DNA of 64,000 nucleotides. Origin: Mytilus edulis. Its lineage: Eukaryota; Mollusca; Bivalvia; Mytilida; Mytilidae. The DNA lies in NCBI RefSeq assembly GCF_963676685.1, contig NC_092350.1, positions 66,767,674 through 66,831,673 on the forward strand, read 5' to 3'. The position numbers were made by a program, and so were the translations under genes. Shown in pieces: positions 11,566-22,875 of the stretch. Position 1 is the stretch's first letter. The number at the start of each line of letters is the position of its first letter. Under the pieces are notes generated by a model. It did no database searches and had not been told where the DNA came from. It saw only the letters and a list, made by a program, of their open reading frames with translations.

Positions 11566-12620
11566 ATAGTAAAATAGCTGATTGCAGTATAATATCCTTT
11601 TTGTGTTTTACAGTTATCATCATTCTAATACTGATTTTGTCTGGGCAAACAACTTTATTTGGATCCAAAGTAGAAATAATATCTTCAATTTCTTCTTCAG
11701 TTACAGTAATTTCTGACAAAACTTTATTACCTCTATCATCGAAGTCAGGCATTTTTTTTGTTTTCGTCATCTAAGCTAGCTATTTAACAGAAATATTTAT
11801 TTAAAATATTAACTATTTCTTTTGCATCATAAGAGAATTCGGAATAATTTTTTTTTGCCACGACGGAATATCATAAGAAGATCTGTCTGTCTTCTTAATA
11901 ATGAGTTTATGACTAACTCTACTACTTACTTGTTTAGCTCATTTAAGTTTTTATTAATATTTTCATTAAAAGTTTTGTTAATTTGTTTCATTAAATAATT
12001 CACTCGATTTCTTGTGTTTTTAAATTTCCTTTAGGAGTGCTTTGATATTTTTTAAATGTTTTTCAAAACCGCTCGTTTTCTCATTTCTTTACACAGACTT
12101 GAATTAAAGCTGAAATTATTATTAGATCAAATGATTTCTTCTTTTTTTGGGAATACAAGATTCCGTCACTTTTATAAATTCGTGCATAAATATACTGCTA
12201 GATTCATGGACGCTAATATCATTTTAAAGTAATTTATTCCATTCGACCTCTGAAACCATCTGTTTCATTAAATTATAATCCCCTCTTTTATAGTTCCATA
12301 TTGTACGTTTGAAACTTTCGAGTTACTAAACCCGCTTTTGACTGTAATGTAAGTGCTTGTATAATCAATCATGTCTCTATTGATAGGTCTAATTGAAATG
12401 GAATCTGTTTATAATATTGGGTATAAAAGGACAACAAACCAGTTCGGGAATTAAAATGAGTAGCATTGTTATTATAAAAGATCAGACAATTAATATTTGG
12501 TCATGTTAGTTTATCACTGATACATTTCGGTAGGTTTAGTACGAAAACTTTATTTAGATCACCTATATATATACTATGATTCGTTTTGTCTAATGCCCTC
12601 CTCAACAGTATATCTTATAG

Positions 12621-13376
12621 CGACTAAATATTACACGATGAAAAGCGCTCAGATCGATAAGTAACGTTAATCAATTTAACGTGCAATTGTTTTTCAATTC
12701 AAACTATATAAAGTAATTTTGAAGTTTTAAAGGCACGTTACACATGTGAAACATAATGAGTACAAGTTAAATAGGAAATATAAATATTATCATATACCGC
12801 CAATAAGATATGTCATATACCGCGGATAAGATGTGGCATAGTATCAAATTGCATAGTTTCATGCATTGACAAACTATAATCTCTATACGTATGATAAAGT
12901 CAACTATGTATTTCTTTACCAATATAGTTTTTGCAAATTTACATTATTTGTGTCATAAGTCTGAGTGATGTATGAAAAAAGTCAATGTCGGCGTGTGTAA
13001 TTGAAGACATCTTCAAGTAAAAAGTCGACAGAAAGACATTGCTACCAAATATATAGAATTATAATCTCTAATTGATAACTCGTGCAGATAATTCGTACCA
13101 TTAATTGTCTTTTTGTTACTTATGCCATTTTATCAAAGGGAGACTGTTTTGTAATTTCTTAGTTGTGTATGTTAAAGATAAATGTGTTTTTTGTTATTTA
13201 ATATGCTTCATATTTATTGTGCAACATTGGAATGTTTTGTTTTAAAAAAATATTATAGAATGACCTGTAGATATTCATTTGTTCTTACTATGTCGTTGCT
13301 TCAAATCGATGTTGCATTCACTTTTCCATAACACAAGAGTGATATTTAATTTTGTCCCTTTGATGTTAGTCAACGA
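12621..13376. other. Intergenic, no gene seen
   Basis: AT-rich. One short two-unit tandem repeat of about 25 bases (CATATACCGC, 12,793-12,840). Nothing else recognised. Confidence 0.5.
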
Positions 13377-13955
13377 GGGTATCACCAGCCCAGTAGCCAG
13401 TACTTCGGTACTGGTATGAAATACGGACTTTTTTAGTTATTTAAATTTGCTGTTACCAAAGGCTAGAAATTATTATAAATTAAGGAATGTATCTCCCTCA
13501 TGCAAAGCTCTGATTCCTTTCACGGATTTGTCTATACTTCTTGGACCTTTTGGATTATAGCTCTTCGTCTTTTATATAAGCTTTGGATTTCAAATATTTT
13601 GGCCACGACTATCACTGAAGAGACATATTTTGTCGAAATGCGCATCTGGTGCAGGAAAATTGGTACCGTTAATGTAATTACTACCACTGGGTCGATGCCT
13701 CTGCTGGTGGACTGTTAGTCCCCTAGGGTATCACCAGCCCAGTAGCCAGTACTTCGGTACTGGTATAAAAATGCGGATTTTATGAGTTACTTAAATTTGC
13801 TGTTACTTAAGGTTAGAAATTATTATAAATTAAGGAATGTATCTCCCTCATGCAAAGCTCTGATTCCTTTCACGGATTTGGCTATACTTCTTTGACCTTT
13901 TGGATTATGGCACTTCATCTTTTATATAAGCTTTGGATTTCAAATATTTTACTTC
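13377..13955 (+). repeat. About 349-bp tandem repeat, one full and one partial unit
   Basis: Unit 1 starts at 13,377 and unit 2 at 13,726, both with GGGTATCACCAGCCCAGTAG. Unit 2 ends near 13,955. The consensus includes CCACTGGGTCGATGCC and the small palindrome CAGTACTTCGGTACTG. It is related to the unit at 17,594-18,080. The open frame at 13,500-13,718 is inside the unit and is not a gene. Confidence 0.75.
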
Positions 13956-14114
13956 AAATAACATGCTTTTTAAAAGACTGTTATACATTAATCATATCTA
14001 AATAACAGAACAAAAATGCAGAACAAAGTTAAAGGTGCGTTTCCTTGTTTTTCAGATATAAGCCATTGAAAGTATGGCAGGAATCGATTCCCTCTAGATT
14101 TTCCTAATAATTAT

Positions 14115-15300
14115 AAAAAAGAAGATGTGGTATGATTGCCAATGAGACAACTGTCCATAAGAGACCAACATGACACAGACATTAACAACTATAGGTCACC
14201 GTACGGCATTCAACAAAGCAAAGCACATACCGCATAGTCAGCTATAAAAGGCCCCGATATGACAATGTAAAACAATTCAAACGAGAAAACAAACGGCCTT
14301 CTTTTTTTTTTCTTCGCATTTTTTATTTTTATATTAATACTTGTTTATTACAAATATTTCCTGTTTACAATTTCCTCAGTTGCCCAGGATGCAAACTGTG
14401 GATTCCCGTTTACATTTAAACCAACTGTCCGGGAAGTAGGAGGCTGAAAAGTGCACTGTATTATCAGAAAAATAGTATAAATGTAGTAATACTTATATTG
14501 TTTTATATGACACTGAGTGAAAAAAGAAATATCTTTCTAGAATGTAATACTAGTTATAAATAACATAACCATGGATTACCGTAATCAATATAAATTAAAT
14601 AAAAAAAAACCAGACCACATAAAATTGTGACTGTTATCTCCTGCGAGGTATGTACTTATAGTATAAAATTAATTAATGTGTTTATTTTCTCTTTGTCTAA
14701 TGTATAATTCGATAAGTAACAGGGTACAGATTTCATATGTGTTATCATGTATGATTTCATTTTGTTTCTTATTTTCCACAAGGACCATTTTGTCAAAATA
14801 AAAAAGAGATTTACATGTAAAGTTTGGTTCGATTGACCACTGCTATCTCTCAAAAGCATAAAATGTTTTAAATTTTCATCATCTAGTTGAATATTCCATA
14901 ATGTAAAAATATCTTTGATTTTACTAATGATTAAACGGCCTTATTTAAATTAAAAAAAAATGAACGAAAAACAAATATGTGACTCAAAAACAAACGACAA
15001 CAACTGAATTACAGGCTCCTGACTTGGGACAGGCACTCACATAAATAATGTGACGGGATCCCAACCCTCCTCCTAACCTGGGACAGTGGTATAACAGTAC
15101 AACATAAGAAAAAATATAAAAATCAGTTGAAAAAGGCTTAACTCATCAGATGGACAAAACACAAGTGGACGTGGCCGGGTACTTGTACATCCCGACAACA
15201 AAAAGACACTAGGAACAGATCTGAGAGTACTCGCAGTTATCTGACACCTAGTTCAAACCCACTAATAACTTATAAAAAAATTCATGCATCTAAGACTAAA
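14115..15300 (+). repeat. Long dispersed mussel repeat, split by a LINE fragment
   Basis: Left part 14,115-14,300 (GATGTGGTATGATTGCC... GGTCACCGTACGGC) and right part 14,933-15,300 (CTGAATTACAGGCTCCTGAC... GTGGACGTGGCCGGGTAC). Other copies: 20,965-21,270, 39,680-39,900, 40,870-41,010, and reverse fragments at 16,010-16,095, 16,565-16,650 and 17,515-17,600. It is abundant in mussel DNA; I cannot assign a class. Confidence 0.65.
14301..14932 (-). mobile_element. 5'-truncated LINE insertion with poly(A) and 10-bp TSD
   Basis: Flanked by a perfect 10-bp duplication AAACGGCCTT (14,291-14,300 and 14,933-14,942). The plus-strand left end is a T-run, that is, a poly(A) tail on the minus strand. The minus-strand frame ending at 14,656 contains FFILTKWSLWKIRNKMK, typical of the C-terminal end of LINE reverse-transcriptase proteins. 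Together these are hallmarks of target-primed reverse transcription. Confidence 0.75.
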
Positions 15301-15750
15301 CTATCAATCCGTACACATGATAGTTGGTTGTACAAAATACCGAGTCACGTCGTGCAAATTCCCACTCTGTCAATCAGTCATATTCATTAACAGGCCATGT
15401 TCGGTACTTAGCAGATACTGACATACAACATAAATGATGAACAACAATCTAAAACGTAGTAAAAATGTCGTTACTTAGTTTAGACACTGACACATAGTAT
15501 AGAAGAACCAATTTATGATGACCATAAAATTTACGGAGTGTTTTCCCCCCCTCCTCATAACTATGTTGGTGTATTATCTGCATAAGGAGCACACTACTGT
15601 ATATGATGTACATATAGTTCGAACATTCACGAGATAAACGTTTCAATTGAGATATGTAAACACCATCCGATGGAGAACATGAAGAGGAGGGAATGTTACT
15701 GCTGAGAAATGGGAAATTGATAATTGGTAAGTTGAAATCATCCGGTTTGT
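15301..15750. other. Intergenic, no gene seen
   Basis: The minus-strand frames 15,449-15,646 and 15,643-15,903 show no family features, and the second runs into the 550-bp tandem duplication. Confidence 0.5.
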
Positions 15751-16847
15751 CATAAATTCTAGTGTGAACTCGTCAATCTGTGTCAATATTGAGGACATGA
15801 TCAAGCCATAACGCAGTTCTTCTTGTATTAGTAATATCCTTATTTCAAGTCTTTTAATAAGAAGGATCTGATTTAAATCTGCTTTATACGAGTATAAAAA
15901 CAAAAATCTATTTACGAGAAAAATTAAGACAAATAGAATTCACAGAAAACATTTCATACCAGACTTTTTGTAGCTGACTATTCAGTATGGCTTTGCTTAT
16001 TGTTGTAGTCCAAACGGTGACCTATAGTTGTTAATTTCTGTTTTTTATGGTCTCTTGTGCATATTTGTCTCATTGACAATCATTCCACATCTCTTTTTGT
16101 ATATATATATATATATATATATAAACTAAATAATTAACTAAAGGCAGGAAACATTAACAAAATCAACTGTTATCTAAACCATCATGTCACCGTGAGATTG
16201 CTGCATACATTTACTTAGTGACCAGTTTATATTCAATAGTCATCATAGATATGTTTAAAATAAACTCCAGCAAAATGATAAGTGAAAATTAATAATATTG
16301 CATAAATTCTAGTGTGAACTCGTCAATCTGTGTCAATATTGAGGACAAGATCAAGCCATAACGCAGTTCTTCTTGTATTAGTAATATCCTTATTTCAAGT
16401 CTTTTAATAAGAAGGATCTGATTTAAATCTGCTTTATACGAGTATAAAAACACAACAAAAATCTATTTACGAGAAAAATTAAGACAAATAGAATTCACAG
16501 AAAACATTTCATACCAGACTTTTTGTAGCTGACTATTCAGTATGGCTTTGCTTATTGTTGTAGTCCAAACGGTGACCTATAGTTGTTAATTTCTGTTTTT
16601 TATGGTCTCTTGTGCATATTTGTCTCATTGACAATCATTCCACATCTCTTTTTGTATATATATATATATAAACTAAATAATTAACTAAAGGCAGGAAACA
16701 TTAACAAAATCAACTGTTATCTAAGCCATCATGTCACCGTGAGATTGCTGCATACATTTACTTAGTGACCAGTTTATATTCAATAGTCATCATAGATATG
16801 TTTAAAATAAACTCCACCAAAATGATAAGTGAAAATTAATAATATTG
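15751..16847. repeat. 550-bp direct tandem duplication
   Basis: Unit 1 15,751-16,300, unit 2 16,301-16,847, both beginning CATAAATTCTAGTGTGAACT. They differ by a few bases, a CACAA insertion and a shorter (TA)n run in unit 2 (about 16,650) than in unit 1 (about 16,100), so the event is recent. Each unit holds a reverse fragment of the dispersed repeat (GACCTATAGTTGTTAATTTC). Confidence 0.85.
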
Positions 16848-17514
16848 CAGAATTATGGCAATTTTAAACCTAAATGTAGGTCCTGGATCTCAGCTATCAG
16901 TCATCTTGGTTTTTTCTTTAAACACTTTGGTTGTTCGATATTAGAAATAACAGCAAACAACCAACAACAACCTCAAGCAACATATCCAAACCAAAACACC
17001 TACTTTAAAGTTGGAACTTGTTCGAGAAACTAAAATCGAGAAAAATGAAATAATAGAAACTGCGAAAAACTTTTCTTATTCATTTGACGTAAAAATCTTC
17101 ACGCGAGAATATATTACAACAGGCACTAAATAAAAAATTACTGCAATGTGTCGTCCGAGATTGAATGTCATTTCAATTGAAGCCCAGCATAAAATAATGG
17201 TAAATACTTAACCTAAATCCTTCAGGATTATTTTAGTCGTATTCTTTTCATACATGTTGCATGTTGATGAGATTTTTTTCTGCTTAGCTTTATTTTTAAC
17301 TGACCATTCTACAGTTTTGTCTGAAGCAACAGATATATCGTAAATATAGGAATTCATTGTCATATATACTATACGAAAACTCAATTATTTCAATGAAATG
17401 TTATTTAGAGTTGAAAAACAGTGATTAGTCAATTTTCTCGTTTGAATTATTTTACATCTGTCATTTCGGGGTCTGTTATAACTGAAAAAGCGGTATAAGG
17501 TTTTCTAACTGTTG
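16848..17514. other. Intergenic, no gene seen
   Basis: AT-rich. The open frame 16,845-17,033 has no recognisable features. Confidence 0.5.
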
Positions 17515-18080
17515 GAGGCCGTACAATGACCTATAGTTGTTAGTTTCTGTGGCATTTAGTCTCTTGTGAAGAGTTGTCTCAATGGCAATTATACCTCAAT
17601 GCTCTTCAACTTTGTACTTGTTTGGCTTTATAAACATTTTGATATAAGCGTCACTGATGAGTATTATGTAGACGAAACGCGCGTCTGGCGTACTAAATTA
17701 TAATCCTGGTACTTTTGATAACTATTTACCACTGGGTCGATGCCACTGCTGGTGGATGTTTCGTCCCCGAGGGTATCACCAGCCCAGTAGTCAACACTTC
17801 GGTGTTGACATGAATATCAATAATGTGGTTATTGTTATAAATTTCCTGTTTACAAAACTTTGAATTTTTCGAAAAACTTAGGATTTTCTTATTCCAGGCA
17901 TAGATTACCTTAGCCGTATTTGGCACAATTTTTTGGGAATTTTGAATCCTCAATGCTCTTCAACTTTGTACTTGTTTGGCTTTAAAAATATTTTGATATG
18001 ATCGTCACTGATGAGTCTTATGTAGACGAAACGTGCGTCTGGCGTACTAAATTATAATCCTGGTACCTTTGATAACTATA
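17515..18080 (+). repeat. Two units of the about 354-bp repeat family
   Basis: CCTCAATGCTCTTCAACTTT starts at 17,594 and again at 17,948. Between them lies CCACTGGGTCGATGCC... GGGTATCACCAGCCCAGTAG, the same module as at 13,690-13,760. A reverse dispersed-repeat fragment (17,515-17,593) precedes it. Confidence 0.7.
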
Positions 18081-18798
18081 CCACATCTTTTTTTTTTTAT
18101 ATTAACTAGTAGTCAAATATTGGAAATCAATAACAGTAAGAAGATACAAATAAGGTAATAAACAAATTATAAGGAAACTGCATGGACATGAAATCCTTCT
18201 TTGTATGCTCATCCGCCTTTTCGAATTCATGCCATTCTACATGTATCACGTTTGTTTGTAACTTTATGTGTATCTTTATACTACTGTTCCCGATATTTTG
18301 GTTAAAACAGAAACATCGGGAATAGGACACAATTGGTTCAGCCATTCTTATTATAATCTGTTGGAGCATTGTTTTTGTAAATGAATTTGAAAAATACTTT
18401 GAATAAAATTAAAGCATATCAATGACTGATTATTATTCATTGTATACGTTTCTTTTTACGCCTAAATTGTTACATAATTCGATGATACTTTGAAATATAT
18501 AAAACTTTTTTTTAACTCAATAATTATGTAGTTTATGAATTTCTGACATTATCAAATTTACCGAAGACAATTATTATAGTGAAATACAGAGTTTTCAAAC
18601 TTAGTTGATATAAAATGATTAATTTAAATTAACAGTCCCTGATTTACTAAATTATGGACTGAATAACCCATACACTTGTAAAATATGAAAGTCCGGTTTA
18701 AACCTTTCTATGTTTTATTGATTATAAATAGAGATCAATTCTTCAAGTGTACAAGGTAAACAATCTATATTTAACATTTACATACCTGTTCATTCAAA
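18081..18798. other. 5' flank of B-box gene copy B
   Basis: AT-rich. The minus-strand frame 18,127-18,369 has no family features. CAATCTATATTTAAC at about 18,761 is shared with the copy A flank. Confidence 0.45.
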
Positions 18799-19598
18799 AT
18801 GGCGACGGCACAGTTATCCTCAAATAAATGTTCTATGTGTAAGGATCGAATAGGATCGTTATTTTGTCGTGATTGTGAAAAATTATTATGTATGCAGTGT
18901 CGTTTATTTCATGATATGATTCCATCAACAAAAGGACATGTAGTAATAGATTCGCACATTGAAGGTCGTGGTGTATTCAAACCGAAACCTGTTTGTAAGA
19001 CACATAACATTGAATTCTTTTCAATTTGCAAAGATTGCAATTGTCTTATCTGTAGCGAATGTATCTTGTCTGAACATAACGGGCACACTCTAGGTAAAAT
19101 CAAAGAGACCACCGACTCGTCCCGTAAGGCTACCGAGCACATCATAGAGGACCTTAAATCGAAAGGTGATTTGATTACAAAAACGTTGAAAGAAGTCAAA
19201 TCTAAAATATTACCGAAATTAAAATCCGATAGTGACAAGTTTAGAGAAATGGCTACTTCCACATCTAAGGGATTTCAGCTAATTATAGATCACGTAACAA
19301 CAATAAGCCAAACAGCTGCGAGTGATTTCTTCCAGATAGAACAGGAATCGGTTCTTGAATATTTGGCTTCTCTTGAATGTCTTCGAGAAAGTTACACTAA
19401 AACATACACAAAATTTGAAAACCTACTGCAGGAAAAACATGATGTGACATTCTTATTCGAAAAGAAACTATTGCAAAAAGACATGGATAATTTAGATGAA
19501 ATACCACAATTGATAAGTCCAAAAAGTATAGATGTATTCAAACAGGACGATTTTGTCAATTCAGTTATTGAAGAAATACAACAAAAATTCACCATTGG
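18799..19598 (+). CDS. B-box zinc finger / coiled-coil protein, copy B, exon 1
   Basis: Paralogue of 557-1356, same length with no gaps. It keeps the first box (Cys11, Cys14, Cys23, Cys26, Cys31, Cys34, His38, His47) and the second box (Cys66, His69, Cys77, Cys80, Cys85, Cys88, His93, His96), followed by a long predicted coiled coil. The exon ends at the phase-2 donor GG|GTAAGA, and the apparent stop at 19,600 is intronic. The last about 30 codons (DFVNSVIEEIQQKFTIG) are identical or nearly so to copy A. No stop or frameshift is seen, so the exon is under constraint. The antisense open frames across it are shadows. A cytoplasmic scaffold or innate-immune role is only a family guess. Confidence 0.88.
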
Positions 19599-19733
19599 GT
19601 AAGATTTGTTCAACTTTAATTTTTTTTTATGGAACCACAAACTACTACAAACAATTGAAATGTAATCCTACAAAGTATAAACATAAATTAATGTTAAATA
19701 TGTTTGCAATCTTTTATCAAACATCTATTTTAG

Positions 19734-19762
19734 TGGTCGTGGACCAGTCACCGTCACTTTTG
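19734..19762 (+). CDS. B-box gene copy B, 29-nt micro-exon 2
   Basis: Encodes GRGPVTVTFG exactly as in copy A, with only silent changes. The acceptor is CTATTTTAG and the donor GTCAGT. The donor's fourth base onward is the left target-site duplication of the 11.4-kb element, so the splice signal was duplicated rather than destroyed by the insertion. Confidence 0.75.
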
Positions 19763-19765
19763 GTC

Positions 19766-19771
19766 AGTATA
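19766..19771 (+). repeat. Left target-site duplication (AGTATA)
   Basis: Matches 31,137-31,142 exactly. The paralogous intron of copy A holds a single AGTATA at 1,521-1,526. Confidence 0.85.
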
Positions 19772-20895
19772 TATGGAACGCCGGAACTGTCTTATAGTTT
19801 ACATATTTAATGTGTTTTGTCGCTCTACCTTTACGTCCTGTCATTTCTTCTTTATGTTATGTAGAGGAGCCTTTATTTCCTGTCACTGCACCTCTGTGTT
19901 ATGTCAAATGAATTAATTGTTTGGTCAAATAATTGTATGATATGTCATTGCTAAACTTTGTTGAGTGCAATAGGCATTACATTATGCTGTAACTACTATA
20001 TATTCTGTGAATACCTCCCAACTTTATGATCAATCACCTATACATTCTTTCATATTTTCTCTATATTGTGTCTTTTCTTCCTTTAAGTAAGTCTGGTATT
20101 AATTGCGTCCTGTCACATATGTGATTGTTATGCCGAATGTTCTAAACGTTTTGTTTTGATATATATTTGTTCTATGAAAACCTCATGATGTTATAGTCTA
20201 ACGGTTTTATGTTGTGTTTATACATATGTATCTCCAGTGAAAACATAATACATCAAGGTATAGTTCATATGCGTTTTGCCGAACAATTGGTACTCTCTGT
20301 TAGCATTCATTGCGTCATGTGCAAATGCCTTTTACATTATGTTCAACACCTAATACATTATGTGCACACCCTTATAAAATTACGTTCAAACAACTTATAC
20401 GTTTTGTGCAAACATCATTTACGTTATTTGCAAACATCTATTACGTTATGTGCCAATGCCTGTTACATTTTGTGCATACACCTATTACGTTATGTATAAC
20501 ACCTATTTCAAATGCCTATTACATTATGTTCAAACATCTATTACGTTATGTGCAAACAGCTATTACGTTATGTGCAAACACCTATTACGTTCTGGTAAAC
20601 GCTTGTTTGACGCAGATTAAAATAAAAACGCATCAGTGATATACGCATTCAAATTCAGAAAAATACAAGTTTGAGCTTTCTAAAAAGCTGTGAAATGCTT
20701 TGCTGTATCCATATTTAAGGTAATATGTGTGCATCGGGTTTTTTATTAAGTAGATGAAATGTGGTATTTTAGATATTTTTTATATACAAATGCTATATAA
20801 ATGTTTCGTTTTTTGGGAAAATATGCTGTTCAACTTTAAGAGTGTGCGTTATACACCCATGCTTTTAATTTTTATTCACTTTACTTGTTGTAAAT
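19772..20895 (+). repeat. Left terminal inverted repeat
   Basis: Matches the reverse complement of about 30,020-31,136. The inner boundary is where TTCACTTTACTTGTTGTAAA stops matching; it is approximate. Confidence 0.8.
20310..20600 (+). repeat. Subterminal minisatellite in left arm
   Basis: More than ten imperfect units of about 22-24 bases around CCTATTACGTTATGTGCAAA. Open frames at 20,209-20,639 are artefacts of the repeat. Confidence 0.85.
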
Positions 20896-20964
20896 CAAAA
20901 GATTTACAAATACACAAACAGGACTGTAGTTTCGCAGAAGTGCAACCGAAGGACACAATATAAT

Positions 20965-21270
20965 ATGAAGAAGAAGATTTGGTATTAATGCCAATGTGAC
21001 AACTCTTCGCAAGAGACCACATGACGCAGAAATTAAAAACGATAGGTCAATGTACGACCTTCACCAATAAGCAAAGTCCGTACAGCACAGTCAGCTATTA
21101 AAAGGCCCGGAAATGACAAATGTAAAATAATTCAAACCGAAAAACGAAAAGAAATACACCTAACAAAAACATAGAATGGACGTGGCCGGGTACTTGTACG
21201 ACCCATCGAGAAAAAAACCCACTAAGTACAGATCTGAAAGTACTCGCAGTTACTAAAAGGTAGTTCAAAG
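20965..21270 (+). repeat. Dispersed mussel repeat, internally deleted copy
   Basis: Same family as 14,115-15,300, here joining GGCCCGGAAATGAC to GTGGACGTGGCCGGGTAC with the middle removed. It lies just inside the left arm of the large element. Confidence 0.65.
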
Positions 21271-21383
21271 TTCCCATTTTTCTCCCAAATTCAATCTCGA
21301 ACTAAAAATATAATGGGTGTCAAAAATATTTACTCTCCAGTAGGCTATTCTAGCGAGACACGTGAACCAGTTTAATGCTTTAA

Positions 21384-22005
21384 GGGCATACCAAACAGTT
21401 TTAATCTCGTATTTACAGTTTGATGAAAATTTCTATATAGGATATTTTTTGCCTGATTAAATCTAATATGTAATAAACATAGACCTTCATGCGCTACTTT
21501 TAGAGTTAATTGCGGTCGAAATTTTGTATATTTGCTCAAAATTTGGATGTGTGGCCTTACTTTCCCTTTCGAAAGAAAACCGCAACTTTTTTTTTTTAAA
21601 ACATAAACACAAATTGTTTTTTGTTAAATAATTTGTAATTTCAGTATTTTATAAGTATCCTAAAAAATTATGCATGTTTTATTCAGAAATATCTCATATT
21701 TATCAAATGGTCATGAATTAAGAAAAAAACGTTATTTTTTGCTGTATATTTATCAAAAAAAAAAAAAAAAAATGCACTATTTACAGTTTTTTCAAATTTG
21801 GTCCACATAATCTACCTGCAAAATGAAACAAAATGTTATTTTTAAAAATAGTGGTCCATGCACTCGTTTTCAAATTAAATCAGTTTGAATGATAAAAATT
21901 AGTCGAAAAATGCATCTTTTCCCGATATGTCATAGTTTGACGTCGCGAAAATAATATTTTACTTTAGCAACGTCATTACCTCCCCTGTAACTGTATCGTG
22001 TGCCC
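21384..22005. mobile_element. 622-bp TTAA-flanked inverted-repeat element
   Basis: Ends GGGCATAC... and ...GTGTGCCC are inverted repeats, flanked by TTAA at 21,380-21,383 and 22,006-22,009. A TTAA target is typical of piggyBac and Kolobok transposons and their non-autonomous relatives. No coding sequence. Confidence 0.6.
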
Positions 22006-22594
22006 TTAAATGCATGGCGTCTCCCACGATTCTCGTAGCAGCTAGGGAATCCTGCAAAAATGTTTTAGATTTTATTTTCGTTTATTTTCCATTACGGTCG
22101 TGTATATTATTCTGAATAAGACATACTTTTTCCTCCATCCCTGACAATGCCTGTTGAGACGGACTGGTGTCCTGGGGGGAGGGGGAGGGGTCAGGTGGCG
22201 CGCCCATTTCATCTGTAACTTTTTAAATACTAACAGGGATTTTGGAAAAAAAGGTAGGGCCATGTTCCCGTGATTTTTTTCCATTCGATTAGCTAAGTAA
22301 ATCATGTTTTTAAATAGCCCGATATATTTTGATTATAGTACATGAAAATACGTCACATCATCTATTTTCATACCTTGAACAGGTTATAATCAAGGCAAAA
22401 ACTATAATTGTTTGTTTTTTGTTTATTAAAACTAATATCTATTGTTTGCTAACGCCTCTAAGGACCATTAAAATATGAAATATCAACTAATAAATATTCA
22501 AAATTAATTTTGTATTAAAAAAGCGTGCTAATGTTGATAGATGATTTGTAGCATACTTGTAAATAGCTTTGTTTAACTTAAAGCTAATAAAATA
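22006..22594. other. Element interior, no gene seen
   Basis: Contains a G-rich tract (GGGGGGAGGGGGAGGGG near 22,175) that could form a quadruplex. The minus-strand frame 22,072-22,305 reads through it and is not a gene. Confidence 0.45.
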
Positions 22595-22875
22595 TTAACA
22601 AGAATGTGTTCATTGTACACCGATGTCCCACTCGCACTATCATTTTCTTTGTTCAGTGAACCATGAAATTGAAGTAAAATCTGTAATTTGGCATTAACAA
22701 TGATTAACATTAGAAAAATCTTATCATAGGGATCATTTGAACTAAGTTTAAACTTGGGTGGACTACAACTTCATTAAAAACTGCCTTGACCAAACACTAA
22801 GCTGAAATGGGACGGACAGACGAAAGAAGGAACGGACGGACGGACAAACGAACGAACGAACGAACGCACAGAAAA
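22595..22875 (-). mobile_element. Decayed reverse copy of the TCCG-cored element
   Basis: Reverse complement resembles 7,500-7,707: AACAAGAATGTGTTCATTG at the left and a degraded GGAC/CGAA tetranucleotide run at the right (22,825-22,870). Confidence 0.6.

Larger units (their letters stand above)
10260..12620 (-). mobile_element. Decayed LINE (non-LTR) endonuclease/RT ORF2
   Basis: Minus-strand pieces in the correct order: IYIGDLNK near 12,560 (endonuclease GDxN-like), RGDYNLMKQMVSEVEWN near 12,240-12,290, EEEIEDIISTLDPNKV near 11,640-11,690 (start of RT), GTPQGSLLGP near 10,527-10,556 (RT motif), and HLGLLISSDCKLTKQIDDF near 10,350-10,410. Stops, frameshifts and a missing catalytic YADD segment show it is dead. 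It is of the Jockey/CR1/L2 type broadly. Confidence 0.7.

Noticed and set aside
13500-13718. 72-codon frame
   Set aside because: It falls inside one unit of the about 350-bp repeat and is not preserved in the neighbouring unit.
18909-19262. 117-codon antisense frame across B-box exon 1 of copy B
   Set aside because: Shadow of the sense coding exon; no equivalent in copy A.
20209-20639. Open frames rich in LCANTYYVM-like repeats
   Set aside because: They are translations of the subterminal minisatellite; the same happens on the minus strand at 30,284-30,808.
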